In this document: positions 26,344-34,083 of the stretch, in pieces
Layout of the letters: each line of letters starts with the position of its first letter
Numbering within the stretch: position 1 is the stretch's first letter
NCBI RefSeq assembly: GCF_038005225.1
Contig: NZ_JBBOSU010000001.1
Coordinates: 3,584,001 to 3,648,000, forward strand
Reading direction: 5' to 3'
Source: Solibacillus sp. FSL K6-1523
Lineage (GTDB): Bacteria; Bacillota; Bacilli; Bacillales_A; Planococcaceae
Length of the DNA stretch: 64,000 nucleotides
The notes under the pieces: model-generated
What the model saw: only the letters and a program-made list of their open reading frames with translations
What the model was told of the DNA's origin: nothing
Database searches by the model: none
Made by a program: the position numbers and the translations under genes

Positions 26344-26378
26344 AAGCCGCGCAACCTTATTGATTGCGCGGCTTTTAT
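26344..26378 (+). terminator. Rho-independent terminator after the YitT gene
   Basis: AAGCCGCGCAA (26344-26354) pairs perfectly with TTGCGCGGCTT (26364-26374), then TTATTAT. Confidence 0.9.
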
Positions 26379-26400
26379 TATGGTTGTTTGTTAATCCAGT

Positions 26401-26703
26401 CTACCCTTCCACATAATTCGCTTCAAGTAAACGCGCGATTTCCATTGTTTTCTCTAAAACATCTGGATGAGAAACCGCTACATAAATTTCACCTTCGAAA
26501 AAGCGGAATGGGATTTTTACATCTTCGAAATGCCACATAAAAAAGTGACCTGCAATCTTCATGTGCACCCCATCTTGGCTCGCACCAAATGAATCATTAT
26601 ATTCGAAATCCGACTTTTTCGCGAAAAAGCTTTGGCATTCCTCTATGCTCAACGTTGGATTTCCTTCTTTATCAAGACGTGTAATTTTATATCGTGTGTT
26701 CAT
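26401..26703 (-). CDS. Conserved hypothetical protein, copy 2
   Basis: 100 residues, 89 identical to the product of 3207-3509, with no insertions. The start ATG has AAGGAG at the proper distance. Most differences swap charged surface residues (Lys13/Glu, Lys72/Glu, Lys88/Glu), so copy 2 is more acidic. The motifs FRFFEG-IYVAVSHP and IARLLEANY are unchanged. The function is not recognised. The 21-bp repeat array begins 102 bases upstream of its start codon. Confidence 0.8.
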   Translation of the reverse strand: MNTRYKITRLDKEGNPTLSIEECQSFFAKKSDFEYNDSFGASQDGVHMKIAGHFFMWHFEDVKIPFRFFEGEIYVAVSHPDVLEKTMEIARLLEANYVEG

Positions 26704-26804
26704 GAAACAAGCTCCTTCAATTAACTTACTTTCGTATTATTATAGTTGGTTGCATTTGATTAAGCAAAGGAGGGTGACTTGATAATCCCCTCAAAATGGG
26801 GTTT

Positions 26805-26930
26805 GGCTAGTTCCTACACCAATTCGGCAAGTTTTCCATGTGTTTTGGCGAGTTCCCCTTAAAAATCGACTAGTTTTAACTGATTAATGGCTAGTTTACG
26901 AAGATCTCTGGCTAGTAAAAGTAAGATAGA
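26805..26930. repeat. Intergenic array of six 21-bp GGCTAGT-like units
   Basis: Heptamers begin at 26805 (GGCTAGT), 26826 (GGCAAGT), 26847 (GGCGAGT), 26868 (GACTAGT), 26889 (GGCTAGT) and 26910 (GGCTAGT), each exactly 21 bp apart. The 14-bp spacers are not conserved within the array. It is the same kind of array as at 10272-10355. Confidence 0.88.
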
Positions 26931-27232
26931 GGAAAGCTTGCCCTCAGAAAGTGCTTCTAATTGCGAAAAAATGAAGTGATTGAACTTGGGCGAGTTGCGC
27001 AGTGGCGTAAGATGGTTGATTGAATTAAGTTCAAAGATGAAAAATATCCTCTCTTGCAGTGTTCGCTATGCTAAAGAGGATACTCTTATGAAAACGTCAT
27101 GGCGGATAAACTAATACTTTTTATCATTTAAAACGACTAATTTCTGTCCTTATTTTGACTAGGTTTTATCTATAAGTCCTCATGCGAATTTTAGTTTTTC
27201 GTGCCCTAAATAAATGTAACTTTCTCTTAGTA
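26931..27232. other. Intergenic stretch with two hairpins
   Basis: No credible gene. TTGAACTT (26990-26997) mirrors AAGTTCAA (27027-27034), and TATCCTCT (27045-27052) mirrors AGAGGATA (27075-27082). Neither has a T-run. It lies downstream of the LysR gene, which has no other evident terminator. Confidence 0.4.
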
Positions 27233-28141
27233 TCACCTTAAATCGCTCGCCTCAACTGCTATTTTTTTTATTATTTCTATGATTCTATTTGAAGCCGATG
27301 TCCTGTAGCGATCTTTTAACATAATCAAACTTTGATAGCTATACAAGTAACTTGAAGATACTTTCACCATCGGAGGTAATTTCATTTCTTCTTGTAGCTG
27401 TAAAAAACTTTGGGGCACAAAAGAGATACCTACACCTTTTCTCACCATTAATAATATTGGTAAAGAGGTAGTTCCCCAGTAGACAATATTTGGTGTGAAA
27501 TCACTCATATGACAAGCTTCTAATATGAAATCCGAAATGTTTTGTCCTTGGGTTGTTCTTTGCATTAAAAACTTTTCGTTGCGAAGATCATTTAGTTCAA
27601 TAGTAGATTTTTGTAATAAATGATGATCTGGAGGTAAAGCCAATAATAATGGTTCTTTCAATAGTTTAATTATTTCTATATCTTCTGGTTGATAAGTATT
27701 TCGCACGAGACCGATATCAATTTCATTATTCCTAAGCTCTCGTAAAATATCTGTGTACTTGCCTTCCCTTACGTCCAATGTAATATTTAATGACTGTTTA
27801 TTAATTTCTTCGATAACGCTTGGTATGATAGTAATATTTGCGGATGTTGATGTTCCTATCCGAACAATCCCCTTTACTCCTTCACTATGTTCTGTAATTT
27901 CTTTCACAATATTTTCCGATGATGATAGTAATTCTTTAGCGCGCTCATATAGTAGTTGCCCAGTTTCAGTTACGAGCAGTCTTTTTTTATATCTCTCAAA
28001 TAAAGTTACATTTAATTCCTCTTCTAGTTTTCGTATTAACATACTTAACGGTGGTTGTGACATCTTGAGCACTTTCGCTGCCTTTGACACACTACCTTCC
28101 TCTACTACCGTTACAAAGCAATGAAGTCGGTGTAAATTCAT
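27233..28141 (-). CDS. LysR-family transcriptional regulator
   Basis: 302 residues. N-terminal winged helix (LHRLHCFVTVVEEGSVSKAA; MSQPPLSMLIRKLEEEL; VTLFERYKKRLLVTETG) and a C-terminal effector-binding domain resembling the CynR/GltC class. It is divergent from the NhaC antiporter gene, and the motif ACTTAATATATATTTT in the shared control region recurs inverted before the M20 peptidase gene, suggesting it governs the whole 27-32 kb group. The effector is unknown. Confidence 0.9.
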   Translation of the reverse strand: MNLHRLHCFVTVVEEGSVSKAAKVLKMSQPPLSMLIRKLEEELNVTLFERYKKRLLVTETGQLLYERAKELLSSSENIVKEITEHSEGVKGIVRIGTSTSANITIIPSVIEEINKQSLNITLDVREGKYTDILRELRNNEIDIGLVRNTYQPEDIEIIKLLKEPLLLALPPDHHLLQKSTIELNDLRNEKFLMQRTTQGQNISDFILEACHMSDFTPNIVYWGTTSLPILLMVRKGVGISFVPQSFLQLQEEMKLPPMVKVSSSYLYSYQSLIMLKDRYRTSASNRIIEIIKKIAVEASDLR

Positions 28142-28197
28142 CTATATTCACTTCCCTTACTAGAAATTAAAACATACATAAAAAGTATCAAGTATAC

Positions 28198-28213
28198 ACT
28201 TAATATATATTTT
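28198..28213. promoter_or_regulatory. Candidate LysR site, shared motif 1
   Basis: ACTTAATATATATTTT here is the exact reverse complement of 32184-32199 upstream of the M20 peptidase gene. It lies 57 bases before the LysR start codon and 190 before the antiporter start. The AT-richness lowers the weight of a 16-base match. Confidence 0.4.
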
Positions 28214-28402
28214 CAATTATACTAATGTCTAATTATAATTAAAAGTATGAATTTTCTCAGTCTTTGAATTAAAGAGGCTATAAATACGATTCTAAAGTTT
28301 GGGAGCGTTTTACTACGAATGCTAGAAACAATGAGTCAAGTTAAATTAATTGTTAACTATTTTGAGTAACTTTAATACTCACAAACCATTGGAGGAATAT
28401 AT

Positions 28403-29836
28403 ATGAAAAGAAAACCTACTTTGTTGGAAGCGACTCTTCCAATTATTGCAATGCTTTTGTTAACATCAATTGGATTTGCAGGATATGGTATTAAAATTGA
28501 ACCCCTGTTAATTCTAGCATCACTTTTTGCTGGTATTATTGCTTTAAGAGTCGGTGCTTCTTGGGATGATATGATGTTAGGTATCCGAGAAAAGATTGAT
28601 GCTGCAATGCCTGCTTTGCTAATCTTAATATCTATTGGCGTATTAATTGGAATGTGGACAATATCAGGAACGATTCCTGCAATGATATTTTTTGGACTTA
28701 AAATAATTCACCCTTCATTTATTGTCTTAATCGCATTTATCGTTTCAGCAATTGTTTCGATTGTAACTGGATCATCTTGGGGTTCAGTTGGAACTGTCGG
28801 AGTAGCTTTAATGGGTATTGCTACTGGAATGGACGTGTCATTAGCAGCAACTGCTGGCGCGATTGTTTCAGGTGCCTATTTTGGAGATAAGCTATCTCCT
28901 CTTTCAGATACAACAAATTTAGCGCCTTTAGTAGCTGGAACCGAACTACATGAACATATAAAACATATGCTTTATACGACGATTCCTGCCGCTGTTGTTG
29001 CCTTAATTGTCTATACAATTGTCGGCTTTAGTTCTTCTTCAACTAAAGTGATTGAAAGTGAACAAACTACTGCCATGTTAAACGGTTTAGGAGAAATGTT
29101 CACGTGGAGTATTTGGTTAGTTCTCCCTGCCATTATCATACTTTACGGTACAATCAAAAAATTACCGACATTACCGGTCATCATATTTTCTTCTTTTGTC
29201 GCAGGGATTATTGCAGTATTTGTTCAAGGGTTTTCAGTAAAAAATGTTTTCTTAGCTACTGTTAGTGGCTTTAACGTTACGATGGTTGAAAAGGTAGGGT
29301 TTAATTCCGAATTGGTCATTCCTGAAGTATTAAGGCTTGTCAACCAAGGTGGAATGCAATCAATGACAGGCGTTGTCTTAATTGCTTTATGTGCATTCAC
29401 TTTTGCAGGTATCGTTTCTGTATCAGGTTGTCTCGAAGTGATTGTTAATGCATTATTAAAGTTAGTAAAACGCACAGGCGATTTAATTCTCGTGACGGTC
29501 TTATCTTGTATCACGACTGCACTTGTAACAGCAAACACATACTTACCATTAATTATTACAGGTGAATTATATAAAGATACGTATAAAAAACGTAATTTAG
29601 CTGCCAAAAATTTATCTAGAACATTAGAAGATTCAGGCACTGTCATTATCCCATTAGTACCTTGGTCTACGTCAGGTGTCTTTATAGCTGGAACATTAGG
29701 TGTATCCACATTTAGCTACCTTCCATGGGCAGTATTATGCTACACTGGCTTTATTTTCGCAATAATTTTAGGTTACACAGGAATTGGGATTTCGAAAATA
29801 CAAGAAGACGATTCAGTAGTAAATAAAGCTAATTAA
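28403..29836 (+). CDS. NhaC-family Na+/H+ antiporter
   Basis: 477 residues with about 11-12 membrane segments. The conserved GSSWGSVGTVGVALMGIATG and GAYFGDKLSPLSDTTNLAP stretches are diagnostic of NhaC-type antiporters, and EDSGTVIIPLVPWSTSGVF is the C-terminal signature. NhaC homologues exchange Na+ for protons, and some (MleN) carry dicarboxylates, so with a peptidase and an AEC carrier nearby an organic-anion role is possible. GGAGG lies before the ATG. A terminator follows the stop. Confidence 0.88.
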   Translation: MKRKPTLLEATLPIIAMLLLTSIGFAGYGIKIEPLLILASLFAGIIALRVGASWDDMMLGIREKIDAAMPALLILISIGVLIGMWTISGTIPAMIFFGLKIIHPSFIVLIAFIVSAIVSIVTGSSWGSVGTVGVALMGIATGMDVSLAATAGAIVSGAYFGDKLSPLSDTTNLAPLVAGTELHEHIKHMLYTTIPAAVVALIVYTIVGFSSSSTKVIESEQTTAMLNGLGEMFTWSIWLVLPAIIILYGTIKKLPTLPVIIFSSFVAGIIAVFVQGFSVKNVFLATVSGFNVTMVEKVGFNSELVIPEVLRLVNQGGMQSMTGVVLIALCAFTFAGIVSVSGCLEVIVNALLKLVKRTGDLILVTVLSCITTALVTANTYLPLIITGELYKDTYKKRNLAAKNLSRTLEDSGTVIIPLVPWSTSGVFIAGTLGVSTFSYLPWAVLCYTGFIFAIILGYTGIGISKIQEDDSVVNKAN

Positions 29837-29843
29837 ATAGGTA

Positions 29844-29876
29844 GGAATTCGATGATAATATCGGATTCCTTTTTTA
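29844..29876 (+). terminator. Terminator of the NhaC gene
   Basis: GGAATTCGAT (29844-29853) pairs over ten positions with ATCGGATTCC (29860-29869), then TTTTTTT. Confidence 0.85.
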
Positions 29877-29892
29877 GTTCCATTACAAATGC

Positions 29893-29919
29893 AAAAAAGG
29901 CAACGTTTAGCACGCCACC
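29893..29919 (-). terminator. Terminator of the M20/AEC operon
   Basis: On the minus strand GGTGGCGT pairs with ACGTTGCC (8 bp with wobbles, 5-nt loop) and is followed by TTTTTT. It starts seven bases after the AEC stop codon. Confidence 0.7.
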
Positions 29920-29925
29920 TTTCAA

Positions 29926-30873
29926 CTAACTCAAATGAATCAAATATTCGTTAATAAAATACAACATTACTGGAATAATTAATAGAGAAGCAATAGTTGA
30001 TACAATCGTTACAAGCGCCCCCATTTTGTAATCCCTTGAGTATTTGGCAAATAATACAGATGATAATGTTAATGCGGGCATCATCGATTGAATGATGATC
30101 ACGTTTATTAGTAATCCCTTTAAATTGTTTACATTTATGATAAAAACAACGATTAATGGAAGTAACACTAATTTAATGAACACTGGAACCATCACTTCAA
30201 AATAACTAATACGCACTCGAGCAGACCGAATCGTATTTACAGTAGCTCCAATGTAAAACATCGCTAATGGGACTGCTAAAGCTGCTAAAGTACCTGTAAA
30301 CTCAGTAACTAAAATAGGTACTTGAATACCTGAAACGGCGATTAATAAGCCTAAAACAATTGCTATGAGAGGTAGATTTACCATACTTTTTAACAGGCCA
30401 AAACTGAATCGCTTTTCTTGTTGCAAAAAATAAACACCAAATGTCCATATCGTAAAGTCCACGCCCGCATCAAATATAGCTGCATAAAGTGCGCCTTCTG
30501 GTCCAAATAATACAGCACAGAGCGGTATCCCGATAAATCCAGTATTTCCAAACGCAGATAAAATGGCCACTTCAATACTTCTAGCCGTATATTTTTTAAA
30601 AATAATCGTCGCAAGAAAACCTATTAACAAGCCTATCAAATTGATAATAATCGAAAAAACAAAAATAAGTCCCAGTGTTTTAACCATTTTTTGATCAATC
30701 TCAACACTAAATATACTTGATAAAATAATCGAAGGCATCGCTACATTCGTTATTAAGGTAATATACATTTTTTTCGTATCCTCATTAAATACATAAAACC
30801 TCGCAACAATTGAACCTAAAAAAATGAGCAATGCAATTAGAAAAATTGATTGAAATACAATGCCTAAATCCAT
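29926..30873 (-). CDS. AEC-family transporter
   Basis: 315 residues with ten predicted membrane segments in two halves, typical of the auxin efflux carrier family (VAMPSIILSSIFS; AILSAFGNTGFIGIPLCAVL; IQSMMPALTLSSVLFAKY). The two N/P-containing broken helices of the family are visible. Bacterial AEC carriers transport malate, malonate and similar organic acids. It starts 19 bases after the M20 peptidase on the same strand with AAGGA upstream, so the two form an operon, probably peptidase plus uptake or export of its substrate or product. Confidence 0.85.
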   Translation of the reverse strand: MDLGIVFQSIFLIALLIFLGSIVARFYVFNEDTKKMYITLITNVAMPSIILSSIFSVEIDQKMVKTLGLIFVFSIIINLIGLLIGFLATIIFKKYTARSIEVAILSAFGNTGFIGIPLCAVLFGPEGALYAAIFDAGVDFTIWTFGVYFLQQEKRFSFGLLKSMVNLPLIAIVLGLLIAVSGIQVPILVTEFTGTLAALAVPLAMFYIGATVNTIRSARVRISYFEVMVPVFIKLVLLPLIVVFIINVNNLKGLLINVIIIQSMMPALTLSSVLFAKYSRDYKMGALVTIVSTIASLLIIPVMLYFINEYLIHLS

Positions 30874-30892
30874 AAAATTCGTCCTTTAATAT

Positions 30893-32068
30893 TTAATTTA
30901 ACTGGCAAGATTTGCTGTATAATACCATGCTAATTGCTAATAACTGCATCCGAGGTATAAGTGTATCTAGCACTAAATATTCATCTTTAGAATGCCACTT
31001 GCCACCAACAGGGCCCATTCCACAAATCGTTGGGACACCTAATGATGCAGCAAACCCAGCATCAGCCGCTCCTTTTGTCTCCGTCTCTGTGATTGGAAGA
31101 TTTAAAAAGTTAGCTGCGTCTTTAACAACATCATAAATTTTCTGTACGTTTTCTGTTCGTTCCATCGGTAATATCCCCGCACCTAATGTTAATGTAGCAT
31201 GAGTCCCTTCCACATAACTTTCATCAACAATCTCTTGAACCTTTCCTGTTAACTCTTCATAGTCTTTCAAGCGCCAAAACCCGACATGTACAGTGCCCGT
31301 TGCGTTAGGTGCAACAGTGTTATTTGCCGTTCCACCTGTGACTGTACCAATATTGACAGTAACACCTTTCTCATTGTCCATTAATGATTTAATTTTCAAT
31401 ACTTTATGTGCTAATTCGTCAATCGCACTAATTCCATCCTCAATGGCAACACCTGAATGAGATGCTTTCCCCTCAATATCAAAGCGCATATGAGCAGAAC
31501 CTTTCCTTGCTGTAACTACCGAACCGTCTGGCCGAGCTGCTTCCATATTAAATACACCTAGTGCATCTCTCGTTCTTTCTTGAATGACAGATTTTGAAAT
31601 AGGTGAACCAATTTCTTCATCAGGTGTAAATACTAATTCAATATCACACATATGTGCACCGGCATATTCTTTTACCGCTGCAGCCGCTATGATCATACTC
31701 ACTAAACTGCCCTTCATATCTGAAACACCTGGACCGTAAGCAAACTTTCCATCCTCAAAATAAGGGCGCTCACTGACAGTATCTTTTGGAAAAACTGTAT
31801 CTTGATGCCCCATTAATACGATTTTACCTGGCTTTCCCCCTTTAATCGTTGCAATAATATGATTCCCAAAATCTTTATTTTCTCTAGTAACAAATGGAAT
31901 ATCATATTTTTTCAAAAACTCTTGAAGGATCATTCCGATTTGATTGACACCTTCTTTATCATAAGAATAACAATCTGTATTCACCATTCGCTTTAAATAT
32001 TCTTTAGCCTCAACCTCTCGTTCTTCTATAAATCGTGCAATCTCTTTTGCATACTTCATTTTAGTCAC
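30893..32068 (-). CDS. M20-family metallopeptidase (ArgE/DapE/CPG2-like)
   Basis: 391 residues, cytoplasmic. Zinc-ligand motifs of the M20 clan are all present: VLMGHQDTVFP (His, and Asp two residues later), GPGVSDMKGSL (bridging Asp), TPDEEIGSP (catalytic Glu-Glu), and a late His in GPVGGKWHSKDEY. The dimerisation domain lies in the middle (GKASHSGVAIEDGISAIDEL). Members hydrolyse N-acyl amino acids or the C-terminal glutamate of folates. GAGGTG precedes the ATG. First gene of an operon with the AEC carrier, divergent in control from NhaC but sharing an upstream motif with it. Confidence 0.88.
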   Translation of the reverse strand: MTKMKYAKEIARFIEEREVEAKEYLKRMVNTDCYSYDKEGVNQIGMILQEFLKKYDIPFVTRENKDFGNHIIATIKGGKPGKIVLMGHQDTVFPKDTVSERPYFEDGKFAYGPGVSDMKGSLVSMIIAAAAVKEYAGAHMCDIELVFTPDEEIGSPISKSVIQERTRDALGVFNMEAARPDGSVVTARKGSAHMRFDIEGKASHSGVAIEDGISAIDELAHKVLKIKSLMDNEKGVTVNIGTVTGGTANNTVAPNATGTVHVGFWRLKDYEELTGKVQEIVDESYVEGTHATLTLGAGILPMERTENVQKIYDVVKDAANFLNLPITETETKGAADAGFAASLGVPTICGMGPVGGKWHSKDEYLVLDTLIPRMQLLAISMVLYSKSCQLN

Positions 32069-32183
32069 CTCTATTAATTTTTCGTTAATGCGTCATATAA
32101 TTTATATGTGGATATTTTACACATTGATAAAGTAAACATTATGAATAACCAACATAAATTTTAATCTACTTATATATAGATGT

Positions 32184-32199
32184 AAAATATATATTAAGT
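32184..32199. promoter_or_regulatory. Candidate LysR site, shared motif 2
   Basis: AAAATATATATTAAGT lies 116 bases upstream of the M20 start codon and is the reverse complement of 28198-28213. The rest of the 32069-32417 gap is AT-rich and holds a terminator at 32302-32336. Confidence 0.4.
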
Positions 32200-32301
32200 A
32201 TTAAAATCATATATTTTTAGTATGACACAACTAATTTTATGTATTTTTAAATGAGGTACATTCGTTGTTACTTGCCTCTAGAGCAACTGAGTATTACCAA
32301 A

Positions 32302-32336
32302 ATAAAAAGACAGTCTCCTAATATAAGAAACTGTCC
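32302..32336 (-). terminator. Terminator downstream of the SEC-C gene
   Basis: On the minus strand GACAGTTTC pairs with the 3' arm ending GACTGTC over nine positions, followed by TTTTTATTTT. It is about 80 bases after the stop at 32418. Confidence 0.7.
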
Positions 32337-32417
32337 ATTGATCAAAAGTTATGTTGTAAATCGTTCACGTTAGTACTTTAATTAACTCTGTGATAAATAC
32401 AGCTTCTGCTTAAAACC

Positions 32418-33626
32418 CTACTTCCCACAACACTTCTTATACTTCTTCCCACTTCCACAAACACATGGATCATTGCGGCCAATTTTCTCTACTTGGACTG
32501 GCTCCATTTTTGAAAATGCGACTTGATTTGTAGGATTATTAGGAAATGTATTCATAGTCATTGAATAATCAAGGCGTGCATTTTTTTCAAGGCTTTCCTT
32601 ACGCCATATATCTAATAATGGGTGCGATTTCCCTAATGTTTTATAATGCGCATAAAACATTTCGGCCATATCAAATACGTTCGCATAGCTATCCTGCTCG
32701 ATAAATTGTTCAATAAAAGGAATGGCGTGCTCCGAAAAATGACTCACTAATGCATCGAGTAAAAACTCCTGTAATTCGATATCAGTAGTTTTTGGGAATG
32801 CTTCAAGTAACACTTGTTCTGATAACGGTGTTTTAATATGCTTCAAAATTGAAATTACATAAATCCCCTTTGCATTATCCAAAACAAACGGAGCAATCGC
32901 GTCTACTACTTCATCTGATTGCATAGCCGCTAATGCTTTTTCCAACTCTTCCATAAGAAGATCTTCATCATGGCGCTCAAGTAGCTGCACTAATAATGGA
33001 ATTGCTTTTTGCACTTGCAACTTACCACAAGCATAAATGCCTAAAAGTCCAAAATCCCCATAATAATCGTCATCTATTTCCGCTAAAACCGCACGATACG
33101 CTTCATCTGCATCATACAGACCAGCTGCAATCAACTGATTTAGTATTCTCTCAGCTTGACGATAGCGGTCCATCGAAAAGTCACTAAACATTGCTTTCAT
33201 ATGTGCCATAAATAACTCTTTTAATGGAGCCACCTCTTCTCCTTGCTTACCTTCAAAAGCATAGAGCTGTCGTTGCAATTGCATGAAATCCTTTGTCACA
33301 TACTGCTCAAATATTTGCTCGTGCTGAAAAAATAATGGTAGTGGTACATTTTCTAGAAATCCCTGCACTAACAGCTTTTGATTAACTTTTAACTGTCCTA
33401 GCCAGCTAACTAGTATTGTCAATGTCGTTTCATCTTTCCCAAATGAGCGACCATGCGAAAGTATTTTCGTTCTAGATTTCTTATGTTCCGTTGCGTAATG
33501 CATCAAATCATTCGTTAGATTTGCAGGTACTTGTGGAAAGTCGCTTATATGAAATAGCCACTCTTCCCTTAAAAGCTCATCATCTGTTAGTAAAAACGGT
33601 CGTACTTTTTCGATAAATGCTATCAT
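32418..33626 (-). CDS. SEC-C motif protein with HEAT-like helical repeats
   Basis: 402 residues. The C-terminus carries a complete SEC-C zinc motif (IGRNDPCVCGSGKKYKKCCG), the same module found at the end of SecA. The rest is helical with HEAT-like pairs (LLGIYACGKLQVQKAIPLLV; VVDAIAPFVLDNAKGIYVIS; LLEAFPKTTDIELQEFLLDA). No catalytic motif is visible. SEC-C proteins of this layout are common but uncharacterised; a scaffold or ribosome/SecB-type interaction is possible. AAGGAG precedes the ATG. It is a single-gene unit. Confidence 0.8.
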   Translation of the reverse strand: MIAFIEKVRPFLLTDDELLREEWLFHISDFPQVPANLTNDLMHYATEHKKSRTKILSHGRSFGKDETTLTILVSWLGQLKVNQKLLVQGFLENVPLPLFFQHEQIFEQYVTKDFMQLQRQLYAFEGKQGEEVAPLKELFMAHMKAMFSDFSMDRYRQAERILNQLIAAGLYDADEAYRAVLAEIDDDYYGDFGLLGIYACGKLQVQKAIPLLVQLLERHDEDLLMEELEKALAAMQSDEVVDAIAPFVLDNAKGIYVISILKHIKTPLSEQVLLEAFPKTTDIELQEFLLDALVSHFSEHAIPFIEQFIEQDSYANVFDMAEMFYAHYKTLGKSHPLLDIWRKESLEKNARLDYSMTMNTFPNNPTNQVAFSKMEPVQVEKIGRNDPCVCGSGKKYKKCCGK

Positions 33627-33830
33627 CGTTGTCGCTCCTTAATTGAATTTAACTAGATTTTATAGTAAGTGTGGATCTTTAGAAAACTATTTCTTCCTAT
33701 TCTATTTAATTTTGCTAAATTTCCTTGAATTACTTGAAGCCACCAAAAACTTTTTGATTTATTGGCGACACATTGTAGGTATAGTAGAATAAAATTAACT
33801 AATAGCGGTGCATTGCTTCAGCTTGCACTT

Positions 33831-33861
33831 AAGGGAACTAGATGCATCTAGTTCCCTTTTA
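33831..33861. terminator. Perfect 28-bp palindrome, terminator-like
   Basis: AAGGGAACTAGATG and CATCTAGTTCCCTT are exact mirror images (33831-33858) and TTAATTTTTTC follows. No gene ends just before it on the plus strand, so it may be the leftover terminator of a lost gene. The rest of 33627-34083 holds no credible gene. Confidence 0.55.
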
Positions 33862-33961
33862 ATTTTTTCTTACCGTGCACCCGGTGCAAATACAATACCT
33901 GCACCGAATATACTAACAATTATAATGATATGGTCTGTGCCTAGTATCGGATCTAAATAAA

Positions 33962-33997
33962 TTACGGCCGAACTCATTTTAATAAGTTCGGCCGTAA
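33962..33997. other. 13-bp perfect hairpin in intergenic region
   Basis: TTACGGCCGAACT (33962-33974) pairs with AGTTCGGCCGTAA (33985-33997) across a 10-base loop. It lies 86 bases after the amidohydrolase stop (minus strand). There is no T-run, so it is either a weak terminator or an element end. Confidence 0.5.
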
Positions 33998-34083
33998 CGG
34001 TTACCTTCTCTTTTCCACCTATATTATACCAGGTGGAGATGAGATATATGTTATATCATATTGGGGTATGATTTATAACTAAT

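Noticed and set aside
26805-26930. Regular repeats as a CRISPR array
   Set aside because: The conserved unit is only 7 bp with 14-bp spacers, far below CRISPR repeat size, and no cas genes are near.
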